A stretch of 64,000 nucleotides of DNA. It comes from Branchipolynoe longqiensis (Eukaryota > Annelida > Polychaeta > Phyllodocida > Polynoidae). Shown in pieces: positions 53,987 to 63,628 of the stretch (positions within the stretch are counted from its first letter, which is position 1; the number at the start of each line of letters is the position of its first letter). The DNA is taken from assembly GCA_030323885.1 (NCBI GenBank), contig CM059193.1:72391543-72455542 (forward strand), read 5' to 3'. The notes beneath the pieces are model-generated. The model was not told the DNA's origin. It saw only the letters and a list, made by a program, of their open reading frames with translations, and made no database searches. The translations under genes and the position numbers were made by a program.

Positions 53987-56171
53987 GTCGTAATGCGAAG
54001 CATTACGTTTGATGCGAGGGAAGGGAGAGACCCTCCCCCGCCGCTGTGGCGCTCCCTACTCACCTCGGCCGAGCCCCGGCTCGCCCCCCCCCCCCCTCTC
54101 CTGCCAGTCCTTTGTTCTGGCGCTCACGCCTCACCCGACGCCCGCTGCTCGCCACATCTCACCCTCCCCCGGGCCGCCAGCATTCGCACCTCACCGCCTG
54201 TCGCCCCTCCCTCCTCCCTTATAAGGCCGCCCGCCGGCCCTCCTCAGGCACTCACCTCCCTGCCGTCTTCTGCTACCCTTCACTTTTTCCTCTTTGGGCC
54301 TACACCTCGGACCGCTGACGCACACCAGCATCCACCAACCATGCCTCAAGGGAAAGGACGAGGACGAAAGGGCTCCCGGGCCGCCCCCCGGTCCCCGGGG
54401 CCCTCTACGTCGCCCGGGAGGGTCGAGTCACCAAGACCGGTCGCGGTCTCCCCCCCGGCGCCCTCGGACCTTTCCTCGGGCGCCGAGACCTCCTCAGTGC
54501 TGGAGGCTATCCAGCGCATGCAGCTGGAGCACCGGCAGGCCAACGAGGAGCACCGGCAGGCCAACACCGAGCACCGGCAGGCCACTGCTGACCTCCATGC
54601 CCGGATCGACCACATCAGCGCCAACGGGACCCGGCCCGCGCCAGAGGCGCCCCCGCCTGCCGCACCAACACCTCGGGCATCTGCCACCGCCACGGCCCGA
54701 CCGCCGCCGCCCCCCCAGGCGGCCCTCCCCGGAACGACGCACACGGAGTACGGGAGGTACCGCCACATCCTGCCCCAGCTGCAGCCCTCCACATCGCCGG
54801 CCTACCAGGGGGAGGAGACCCGCCACAACCCCGCCTCCACGGCCGACGCCGTCAGGGAAATCCTGGCATCCGCCGAGGCGCGGCATTCAACCAGACGCCA
54901 AGGCATCCCATCCCACTACATCTTCCCCTCCGATCTGGTGAGGCGAGGTCCCGAGAAGAAGCCAGTCAAGAGGGGGGAGGCGACCAAGGACGAATACGCC
55001 CTCGCCCTCCTCACCCTCATCGACCACCCGGACTTCCCCGCCCACTCCGCCCCCGGACTCCACCACCATATCCTATCCATCTGTCGTGACAACCTCCTCT
55101 ATCCCTGGACGACCGTCCGCCACTACTCTGAGGCGGTCTTTACCGCGATCGCGGACGGTACCCTCCCCCATGGCTGGCACGACCCAGTGGCCATAAACCT
55201 CCTCAGACTGGAGTCCCTCGCCATGCCTCCCCACTCCACCACCACCCAACTCCCCTCCCTCGACCCTGCAATGCCCCGCCCCCAGTTCCGCGGCCACACC
55301 GACACACGCGTGGCCTACAGTAAGGAGACCCACAGCCCACTCTGCTATGCCTAGAACCGGGACCCCAACTCCTGCACCCACGCAGCCCCGGGGGAGGTCC
55401 ACGGCCAGGGGGTCTCCAGACAACTACACGCATGCGCATACTGCGCCAATGTCCGGAGGGTACTAACCAGGCACAGCGAGGACGCATGCCTGGCCAAGCG
55501 CGCCCGGGCAGCGGCTCCCGCCTCGCCGGATTTTTGAGGAGCCGGCACCTCCAGCACGGCACGGAGGCCCCAGACCGGCCCACCAACCCTATCAAAGCAG
55601 CCCACCACACTGCTACCAGCCCTCCGGACACCACCGCCCACCCGCCCGAGGCGCGGCCTGCCCGCCGCCTCGGCGCCGCCGTGCCCTCCGGCAACCACCC
55701 CCGCCTCGGGCCCCAGCGCCCCCTCAGTAAGGCTCCCATCGCCGCCCGGCGCCAGTCGCCCGTCACCCTCGACCCAGACATCCACCTCGACCCAGGCGAA
55801 ACCGCCTTCCTCTGCCCCCCTGAACCCACCGACCCCCCCACCGACCCGCCCCACGACCCCCCCCCCGACCGCCCGCGATTTCGCCGCCCCCCTAGCCCGC
55901 CCCCCGCCGCACCTCCTCCCCCGACCCCTGCCCTGACCGCCACCTCGGTACTACCAACCACATCGGCAACCACCGCCCAGTCGGGCCCCAGCGGCCCCTC
56001 AGTAAGGCTCTCACCACCGCCCACCGCCACCAGCCCGCCACGGACCACAGCCCAGCCCAGCCCAGTTTGCCCGAGGCGCGGCCCGACCGCCGCCTCGGCA
56101 CTGCCGACCTCATCGGCAACCACCTCCAAGTCGGGCCCCAGCGCCCCCTCAGGAAGGCTCTCATCGCCTGC
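53987..56171 (+). mobile_element. GC-rich retroelement fragment: 5' terminal sequence, gag-like ORF, proline-rich repeats
   Basis: The start GGTCGTAATGCGAAGCATTACG is a terminal hairpin shared with the solo LTR at 43427. A TTATAAGG box (about 54219) precedes the ORF by about 120 bp. After the gag-like ORF come three diverged copies of a GGGCCCCAGCGCCCCCTCAG block (about 55710, 55983, 56137). There is no reverse transcriptase and no second LTR, so the copy is 3'-truncated or internally deleted. GC content and codon use differ sharply from the surroundings. Confidence 0.65.
54341..55537 (+). pseudogene. Gag-like (ORF1) protein of a retroelement, broken by one in-frame TAG
   Basis: From ATG at 54341 (context CCAACCATG) the frame gives MPQGKGRGRKGS, a basic, proline-rich N-terminus. 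Then come three heptads EHRQAN(E/T) predicted to be coiled coil, and a folded segment KDEYALALLTLIDHPDFPA followed by LHHHILSICRDNLLYPW and HDPVAINLLRLESLAMP. A TAG at 55352-55354 stops it. The same frame then continues 60 codons with NRDPNSCTH and a C-X2-C-X9-H-X4-C knuckle (CAYC...H....C) to TGA at 55535-55537. One substitution would explain the break; natural readthrough is possible but unproven. The frame is also open upstream of 54341 to 53984, but that lies partly in the terminal sequence. The parent family may be DIRS/Ngaro-like or LTR; uncertain. Confidence 0.6.
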
Positions 56172-56335
56172 CACTGAGCCAACCAGTCCTTGCCCTAGCC
56201 TACTAATGCTGAGTGCCAGGCTAGGAAGCGGAAAGTAGCAATTTTATAAGTCATCGGTTTGACTTGACTGGGAACCGAACTCCCGATCTCCAGTACGGGA
56301 GGCCCGCGCTCTACCAATTCAACCGGTCAAGAAGT

Positions 56336-56513
56336 TGGTAAATTTACCCCCCCCCCTGCACCTATTCTTCAGGTATGATATTCGCATTGTATTGCAAATA
56401 ACCCCGGCATACATTGCTTACCGGGCACAGAGAGACAAACACACAATTGACGCATTGTCCTATTAGTTAGTGGCTGGTGGCTATTTATTGCAGTATGAGA
56501 CAGCGTTATATAA
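56336..56513. other. Unassigned DNA
   Basis: Poly-C run at 56347-56356; nothing else recognised. Confidence 0.4.
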
Positions 56514-57184
56514 TGGCCCTGTCACACTACGACGTAACGACGTCGACATAGGGAGAACGTGAAGAACGTTGAACTTCTCGACGTAGTATGCAAATTTGGG
56601 CACAAGTTGAACGTGGATGCATCGTAGTGGATGAGAGCGTAACGTCGGTAAAGCGTAGGTATACCTTCATTCAACGAGAGAGGTCAACGCAATGACGCTC
56701 ACGGAACATTATGAACGTTATTCCATCGCCAGAAGAACATTACGTGACTTTAGCTATGTCATGAGACGTTGAACGTACGTTGAATGCACGTTCTCCTGAT
56801 GTTCTCCTGACGTTCTCCTGACGTTCTCCTGACTTTCCCATTACGCCACATGGACGTTTCCACCGGTTTTAATGTGGGTCAACGAGTGGAACGTAGTGGA
56901 ACGTAGTGAGGAACGTTTGCCTAACATCCATTTAACGTCATTGACGTTCGCTGAACGTGAACAGAACGTACGGCGAATGTAAACCCTTACGTTCGACCTA
57001 TGTCAAAACTTTTGATCATGTCCAAAACATCGACGTAACTCGACGTAACACGACGTAATGTGACGTAGCTCGACGTCAGTCTAACGTCATTATGACGTCA
57101 TCATAACGTAATCCAACGTACATCAACGTAATGACTAAATATCACCACGTTAGGCTCACATTACGTCGTAGTGTGACAGGGGTA
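56514..57184. mobile_element. Harbinger-like word element, ACGT family, copy 3
   Basis: 671 bp, collinear with 52430-53098. Ends GGCCCTGTCACACTACGACG and, inverted, ACCCCTGTCACACTACGACG. Confidence 0.85.
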
Positions 57185-57255
57185 TTATTTGCTGGTTGAG
57201 GCGTGAGTTGAACATGGGGAAAGTGAGTGGTGAGTGACTGGCTGGAGCTGTCTGT

Positions 57256-58370
57256 CACTGAGGCAGTAATTGATTAATCAACTCGGGTCACCCGAGCCAC
57301 TTTTTGATGCATGCGCACATCCTACAGATTCGAGTCGAATAATCAAATATGCTTCTCGACGCTCGGGCAGAGAGCATGTATATAGATGAGAGGGACAACT
57401 CTCATACTGGCCCATGTAACAGCTGTCGACTGTTGCGCTCGAAGTGGTGGTTGTTGAACAGTTTATGACAGCTGGCAAACTCAAGGCTATTTGTCAATGG
57501 TCGTGTGCAATCTTGCTACAGAAAAAGTGAAATATCTCTAAAACCACACCACCTAGAAGCAAATCGCATGGTACACATATAGAAAACATGTTTACCGAAA
57601 GGATTATATTAAATTTATAAGGTTACACTGCTGGATTTCTATTAATTTTGAATAAAATAACCACTTTGCACTGCAGGTACGGCAAACTCAACGCATTGTC
57701 AATGGTCGTGTGCAATCTTCCTACAGAAAAAGTGAAATATCTCTAAAACTACACCAAATAGAAACAAGCCGCTTGGTACACATATAGAAAACACGTTTAC
57801 CAACAAGATTATATTGAATTTATAAGGTTAAGGTTCTGGATTTTTATTAATCTTTTAAGAAAATTAATGTTTTGCACTTCGCGTAATGGCAAACACAAGG
57901 GTTGTTCAACAATAACCGCCAGGAGCGCCACTGTAGCCTGTGTTACCTATTTGCAGGGAGTTGTCCCTCTCATCTATATACACGCTCTCTGGCTCGGGGT
58001 GGACAAAATGGTGGCTTAATCCAAACCCTTCTCTTTTTTTTACTAACCGATAAAACTACAGCAAAATAGGACTTAGAGTATTTTATGATGGCATAGTTTA
58101 GTAATTTTTTCATTTCATTAATCTAGGTTATTAAAAATACAAAACATGTAAGACTGGTAGTGGTAGCTGTTATCCTGCAGGACAGTACCAGCGCAAATGT
58201 GACGTCATCGCGCATAGCCAACCCCAGCCACGAGGTGGGTTAATGGGGTCGGATCGTTTTGCACATGGCGCATGTATTTGTCGACTCTACTAGAGGTGTT
58301 CGATTTGAGATTCTGATGACTCGGGTGACCCGAGTCGCCCGGGTCGTGTTAATCGATTACAGCCTGGGTG
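57256..58370. mobile_element. TIR element with ACTCGGGTCACCCGAG ends and an internal 200-bp repeat
   Basis: Left end CACTGAGGCAGTAATTGATT, then ACTCGGGTCACCCGAG. The right end is its inverse (ACTCGGGTGACCCGAGT, AATCGATTACAGCCTGGGTG). Inside, 57490-57700 and 57701-57880 are two tandem units (TCAATGGTCGTGTGCAATC, AGTGAAATATCTCTAAAAC, GTACACATATAGAAAAC). The same unit is present twice at 61229-61580 in a different element. No transposase seen. Confidence 0.6.
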
Positions 58371-58398
58371 TTTTTTTTGGTTATGACCAGGTTGTGGC

Positions 58399-59130
58399 CG
58401 CATGAGCTGTGCCCATTCACACTATTCACGCGTGACCTAATTCGGCCTCAGAACGAGTCTGAGTAAGCGTTGGTATTGGAAATGGCCATAAGACACTACA
58501 GAAATTAAAGGAGTCAAATTTGAAGATATTCACTTTTGAAACTATCATATTCATTTGTGCATTCCTTTTCTCTATTTATTGGTCACTTTTCATGAAGATT
58601 GAGTGATGATCAGATGCATTTCAGTAGGAAATGTCAACAAAGTCGCTCACCTTGGCTGCCAATCTTTTCTTAAATTCAAAATTGCATAACTTTCTGAATA
58701 TAGATATTTAAAAAATATATTTTAACCCTTTTAAAGCTTTTATTAATTTGTAATTACTAAGACTAGTTGTTCAACTGTGTTGCACAGATAACTACGCTGA
58801 CAGTGCTGCATTACATGATACCGCCATAACTATGCAGACTTGAAGTTAACAGTCACATTGTAGTTAAAGAATGGGAAAATCACCATGCATGGGTCACCAA
58901 ATCTTCGTGAAAATTGGCCAATAGATAGAAAACAGGTATGCAAAGATGAATATGGTAGTTTAAAAAATGAATACCTTCAAATTTGAGTGATTTCGAGAGG
59001 GATTGGTCGACAAAAAAGTATTCACATTACTTTTCATACAGCGGCGCCTCACAGACGCATACGTGGCCTCGGTCTGGTTTCAACATGGCCATGGCATGAA
59101 TAGTGTGAATAGGGTTGTCTTCTCATGCGC
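58399..59130. mobile_element. Foldback element with ATTCACACTATTCA ends
   Basis: Arms 58399-58620 and 58860-59130 are inverted copies, for example TCAAATTTGAAGATATTCA against TGAATACCTTCAAATTTGA. Ends CGCATGAGCTGTGCCC and, inverted, CGCATGAGAAGACAACCC, both followed by ATTCACACTATTCA. Confidence 0.65.
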
Positions 59131-59140
59131 TCAGCAAACA

Positions 59141-59400
59141 GCAAAGCTTGTTTTATTTAAATGATGCCCATAGACCACATGGATTTTTGTATCATCGGCT
59201 ATTGGACGTCAAACATATGGTCATTCTGACATATTCCTTTGGAGGAAACCCGTTGCCACCACATAGGCTACTCTTTCCAATAAGCAGCAAGGGGTCTTTT
59301 ATATGCACTTTCCCACAGACTGGACAGCACATACCACAGACTTTGATTAACCAGTTGTCGACCACTGGTTGGAATGGAAAATAGCCCAAACTGTCCACAC
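59141..59400 (+). mobile_element. V-type SINE copy, near full length
   Basis: AAGCTTGTTTTATTTAAATGATG, GTCATTCTGACATATTCC, CTTTCCCACAGACTGGACAGC and 3' AAATAGCCCAA. Good reference copy for the family. Confidence 0.85.
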
Positions 59401-59450
59401 GCTCAGCAATGACAACGAATGAGTGCAAAACTCTCATTCAACCCAACTCC

Positions 59451-59643
59451 AGTAAAACCTCTCTAAATCGACCCACGATGAGACCGACTTTAAATGGTCC
59501 ATTTAAGGAAGTGCTCTGATTAAGGGGTTTATTTTATCGCTACAATGGTTATTCTCTAGGCGATCGCTTAGGACCGAAATAAAGCGATCGATATAGGGGA
59601 GTGGTCGACCTGTGGAGGTGGTCGGTTAGAGAGGTTTTACTGG
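59451..59643. mobile_element. Pogo-like MITE, AAACCTCTCTAA family
   Basis: Ends CAGTAAAACCTCTCTAAATC and GGTTAGAGAGGTTTTACTG. Same interior words as 14828-15203 and 31121-31302. Confidence 0.8.
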
Positions 59644-59794
59644 ATGTCAGTTTGTACAATGAACCTGACCTTATTGTTCCTTGCTTTCCAACTGTTTGAC
59701 ATAAATGAGTTATTGCTCTCAGGGCATGGACATGGGGAAGGAGGAAGTTAGAAGTTGGAGGCAACAAAGCAAGACTTTCTCAGCTGAAAGCTTA

Positions 59795-60071
59795 AGGCCC
59801 TGCCATACTATGCCATATTGTGTCAGAGTATGCCAACATACGCTGTCATACAGCGGAATTTTGAACACGCTAAAAAATAGACTTATGCCAAACTTCCCCA
59901 TAACTTATCTCAGGAAAAACGTGTGGGCTTTAATGAATACGACTTTTGCAAAATATGCCCATAACGTACCCATAACTTGTCTTAGTGTACACCAGCATAC
60001 ACCAATGTGTTGGCGCATAATCACATACGTCGCCATATGCTGACGCAATACGGCATAGTGTGACAGGGCCT
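59795..60071. mobile_element. Harbinger-like word element, TATGC family, copy 2
   Basis: 277 bp between TTA (59792-59794) and TTA (60072-60074). Ends AGGCCCTGCCATACTATGCC and, inverted, AGGCCCTGTCACACTATGCC. Same words as 348-636. Confidence 0.8.
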
Positions 60072-60139
60072 TTACCCAGGGATCCCTCCCACAAGGCACA
60101 AAATCTTGTTCATAAACACACACGTACATAAAGTTACCC

Positions 60140-60305
60140 AGTGAGATGGTTATGAGTTTCTCTCATTTTTATACACATATTACCATACTTTAGTTTGAAG
60201 TAACTTTTTATGTTTTTCAAATCTTAAATCGCTAACATTTGAGATATTTGAAGTGCAAACATGCGAAATTAACGTTGGCAAGCACGTCAAGACACCACAG
60301 CCCTC
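60140..60305. mobile_element. MITE-A fragment
   Basis: GGTTATGAGTTTCTCTCATTT, TAGTTTGAAGTAACTTTTTA and TTGGCAAGCACGTCAAGAC are the left half of the consensus; the rest is replaced by a SINE-A. Confidence 0.65.
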
Positions 60306-60386
60306 TGCAAACACCAATGACTTTTTATCACCACGACCGAGCCTGCCGTTCGCCACTAGTAGTAATAGAATACAGCAAAGGTCTGG

Positions 60387-61118
60387 GGCCATATGCAGGA
60401 GTCAGTCTTAGCAGGGTTTGGTGTTAGAGCCTATTACCGTTTAGCTATCACTGACGTCGGGAACTGTGTCAAGTCGTATGCAGGAGCGCGTAACACTTTC
60501 ATTATAGCTAAACGTGAATTTATTTATAGATTTGGGAAATCCCTCTGCATCTGTACCCATATATTAAGCTTAAATATATTAAATGCTATCATATTTAACA
60601 GAATTAGATACGCAATAAGTGAAATTTGATCAAATTAACCCTAAGTTCAAAGCAATATTAACGCTGCCGCCGTAACGGCGGCGATATTAATATTTATATT
60701 TTCGAATCGACGAACGTAAAGTAAACAAATCGCCGCAGCCGCCGCATCGACATCGCTTTCCATACTGGCGGCGGCGGCCATTTGTTTACTTTACATTCGT
60801 CGATTCGAAAATATAAATATTAATATCACCGCCGTTGCGGCGGCAGCATTAATATTGCTTTGAATTTAGTGTTAATTTGAATAAATTTCACTTATTGTGT
60901 ATTTAATTCTGTTGAATATGATAGCATTGAATAGATTTGGCGACAACCTTAGGCTAACACCGCCCTTAAACGTCATATGAAACGGGGTTAGTGTCGCGGA
61001 CCTTAAAGGCGCGGTGTTAGGCCTATCACTAACTCGTGCATACCGACTTTTCGGCGCTAAACCAGAAATCCCGTCTAAACGCGTTTTGGCTCGCTATCAC
61101 CGACTCCTGCATATGGCC
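60387..61118. mobile_element. Foldback element, about 730 bp, near-perfect palindrome
   Basis: Ends GGCCATATGCAGGAGTCAG and the inverse. The two arms pair over most of their length, with a centre at about 60750 (AAGTAAACAAATCGCCGCAG against GGCGGCCATTTGTTTACTTT). CTGG flanks both sides. It includes GGCGGCGATATTAATATTTA and its inverse. Transcripts would form a long hairpin. Confidence 0.75.
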
Positions 61119-61174
61119 CCTGGTTGGCTCAGCATCAGGACAATGCGACGGAGTGGACTATCGGGTCATGCCGT

Positions 61175-61666
61175 CGGTGTTGCAGTTTCAGCGGCACACC
61201 AGTTTGCGAGGGACACATCCATTCAAATGCATTGTCAATGGCCGTGAGCAAATCTTCATACAGAAGAAGTGAAATATATCTACAACCACAGCACCTAGAA
61301 ACAAATCGCTTGGTACACATATAGAAAACATGTGTATGAAAAAGATTATATTAAATTGATAAGGGTAGGGTTCTGGATTTCTATTAATTTTGAATAAAAC
61401 TAATGTTTTGCACTGAGCGTACCATCAAACTCAAGGCATTGTCAATGGTTGTGAGCAATCTTCATACAGAAAATACAGCAAAAGTGAAATATCTCTAAAA
61501 CCACACCACCTAGAAACAAATCGCTTGGTACACATATAGAAAACATCCTTACCAAAAACATTATATTAAATTTATAAGGTTAGTGACGATGCTGTTCGAT
61601 GTTGACGCATGCGCAGAAGCGATGTGTCCCTCGCAAACTGGTGTGCTGCGGAAACTGCAACACCGG
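61175..61666. mobile_element. TIR element with about 46-bp ends
   Basis: Left end CGGTGTTGCAGTTTCAGCGG; right end, inverted, CCGGTGTTGCAGTTTCCGCA. ACACCAGTTTGCGAGGGACA is shared by both arms. The interior is two tandem copies of the 200-bp unit also found in 57256-58370. Confidence 0.75.
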
Positions 61667-61720
61667 TCCTGATATGATCTTAAATGTTGCTAGGATGTAA
61701 AACACCAACAAACAAACAAA

Positions 61721-62120
61721 ATCAGGTCCCTCCACAATTCTACAGAGGGGAAGAAGCCCCGCTGATCCCACGTTCCCAGGCCTCTAAACGCCCATCGGCG
61801 ACAGCAACCAGCGAGAGGTTAAATAACAAAAACGAGAAGAAAAACATTGCGGTTATTTGCTGCGCGCCTGCGGTGCGCCTTCAGTGGGCGCCGCCATGTT
61901 GCTTTTCTGCGGGGCTAGTGTTTTTCTTTCCCGCGCCAGGCGCCTGAACAAATAGAATGGCGCGTCCTCGTTGGTTCTGTGCCTGTCGGTTGTCGTCTGC
62001 CCCGGTACTTCCGGTGCTTGGCTACCGATCGTCACATTTGGACCTTGTGCCGACCGCCATTTTGGAAAACCATATGTTGAGATGGATATTGGCCAAAAAA
62101 CAACCCAAACGCCCCCCAAA
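61721..62120. promoter_or_regulatory. CpG-rich promoter-like islet with YY1-type motifs
   Basis: GC-rich unique sequence with GCCGCCATGTTG (about 61891) and CGCCATTTTGG (about 62056), both YY1-like, and several CpG clusters. The short frames on both strands have no recognisable domain. A candidate promoter of a gene beyond the window, or a relic. Confidence 0.35.
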
Positions 62121-62636
62121 AAGCCCTCATTGCTTTGGTAGAATAAAAACGGGTACTCATGAATAGATTTTGGTTGTAAATTAATTTATCAACAATAATA
62201 AAATCGTGTTAATATTAACTACATTAGTCTAAATTTTTCTTTTTGTTTAATTGTTGGTAAATGAATTCAGTGCCACAGCCGTGATTGGTACCACTATTTA
62301 CGCAACATTATGTATGATTTATACATAATTTTTAAAGTATAACTAAAATACACCTGATCCAATAAGTAAATGGATATATACAGAAGGTACAGCATTTTAG
62401 GTCTACGACTCCTTATCGGGAATGTGATGTTTTTCTTAGTTTAAAAAAAAAGTCTTTGGCATAGTTCAATATAACCAGGTACACTTTTTACATAATACGT
62501 ATTGAGGGATGTAAGAATTAAAATGATATGGGTGTCAGCTTTCAAATTGTTGAGTCAATAAATTGAAATTACGATACCGTTGGCTTGGCTACTGACTTTA
62601 TGCAGAAACTATATAACGAAAGTAGAACGGAAAAAG
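62121..62636. other. Unassigned AT-rich DNA
   Basis: No ORF, terminal repeat or SINE recognised. Confidence 0.4.
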
Positions 62637-62639
62637 TTG

Positions 62640-62980
62640 GTTTATTTGTTGTTGTTTTACGTCCCAGCACCATCTAAGGTCATATCAGGATGGGTGCCGA
62701 CTTGTGACAGTGCTCACGCATGACGACTTTATAGTGCTGCCCCACTGGGAGACCAGGCCGCCAGCTCCATGACCTGATATCCCACTCAGTCACATTATCC
62801 TGACACTGAGCCAAACCCGTCCTTGCCCTATCCTAATTATGCTGAGCGCCAGGCTAGGAAGCGACAAGTATACATTTTTAAGTCATTGGTTTGACTCTAC
62901 CAGGGTTCGAACACATGACCCCATGATCTACCAACACGGGAGACGGACGCTCTAACTCATTCGGCAATCCCGTCTGGTAG
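62640..62980 (-). mobile_element. SINE-A copy, full length
   Basis: Minus-strand copy from TTTTACGTCCCAGCACCATC to a complete tRNA-like head (CTAACTCATTCGGCAATCCCG on plus). Confidence 0.88.
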
Positions 62981-63450
62981 TGTGGGTGTTGGTTGTGAAC
63001 GCAGTTGGGGAAAGTGCATATAGTTGGTGTGAGTTCATTTGGTTTTACAATGTCATAGCGATTGGTGGGTGTTTTTTGTATTTAAAAAGTGGAAAAAGGG
63101 GGGAAGAAAGATAGAGAAAAAAGATAGAGAAAAGAGAGAAAAAGAGCTCGTCTAAACTCTATAGCATTGCACATTCGCATTCATGGTACCTGGGGGGCAT
63201 GGCAGGAACTACACTGCATCGGGTAAAGCCTGTTTGATCAGCCGGTACTTCCGGGCTTTCTTGCACCACCAATGCAACCTCAGGTCTGATCCTTGTGTGC
63301 AATCTCCAGCTAATCCCTGGTGCCATCCTCGTCTACTAATAACAAATTGAGTATTACTAAATGAACCACTTCCTATTTCAAGTCAGTTTCTTTTAAAATA
63401 TATATTTTGTTGCTTTTCTTCTCTTTCTGTCTCTTTGTTATTATTGTCTC
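62981..63450. other. Unassigned DNA with a GAAA-rich tract
   Basis: 63090-63145 is a purine-rich AGAGAAAAAAGATAGAG tract; nothing else recognised. Confidence 0.4.
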
Positions 63451-63454
63451 TCCT

Positions 63455-63467
63455 ATCTTCCCCCCCC

Positions 63468-63500
<33 letters not shown>

Positions 63501-63520
63501 ACTCTCTCTTCTCAATGCTG
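63455..63520. repeat. (CT)n microsatellite
   Basis: Poly-C then a long CT run, purine-free on the plus strand over about 40 bases. Confidence 0.95.
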
Positions 63521-63628
63521 ATTTGCGCATTTCTTACGCGTCAGGCAATTTAAAGATCTTCACGATGGAATTTTTAATTGAACTCCATGATGACGTCACC
63601 AATCAGACGTCCACAGTGCTGCCACCCA

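Larger units (their letters stand above)
53825..56335 (-). mobile_element. SINE-A copy split by a 2.2-kb GC-rich retroelement fragment
   Basis: The 3' part is at 53825-53986 (ending CACCCAGTCACATT on plus); the 5' part with tRNA-like head is at 56172-56335 (starting CCACTGAGCCAACCAGTCC). Intact SINEs read CAGTCACATTATCCTGACACTGAGCC (overlap around the break), so only a few bases were lost at the junction. Confidence 0.8.
60308..61720 (+). mobile_element. SINE-A copy split twice by hairpin elements
   Basis: Pieces 60308-60386 (CACCAATGACTTTTTATCAC, AGCAAAGGTCTGG), 61119-61174 (CTGGTTGGCTCAGCATCAGG) and 61667-61720 (TCCTGATATGATCTTAAATG) are collinear with the family consensus. The inserts are described separately. 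Confidence 0.7.

Noticed and set aside
53984..54340. Upstream extension of the gag-like frame
   Set aside because: It reads through the terminal hairpin and the promoter-like TTATAAGG region; translation more plausibly begins at the ATG at 54341.
55203..56174. Large minus-strand glycine- and arginine-rich frame opposite the retroelement
   Set aside because: Shadow of very GC-rich sequence. The plus strand carries the recognisable gag-like protein; the minus frame has no domain.
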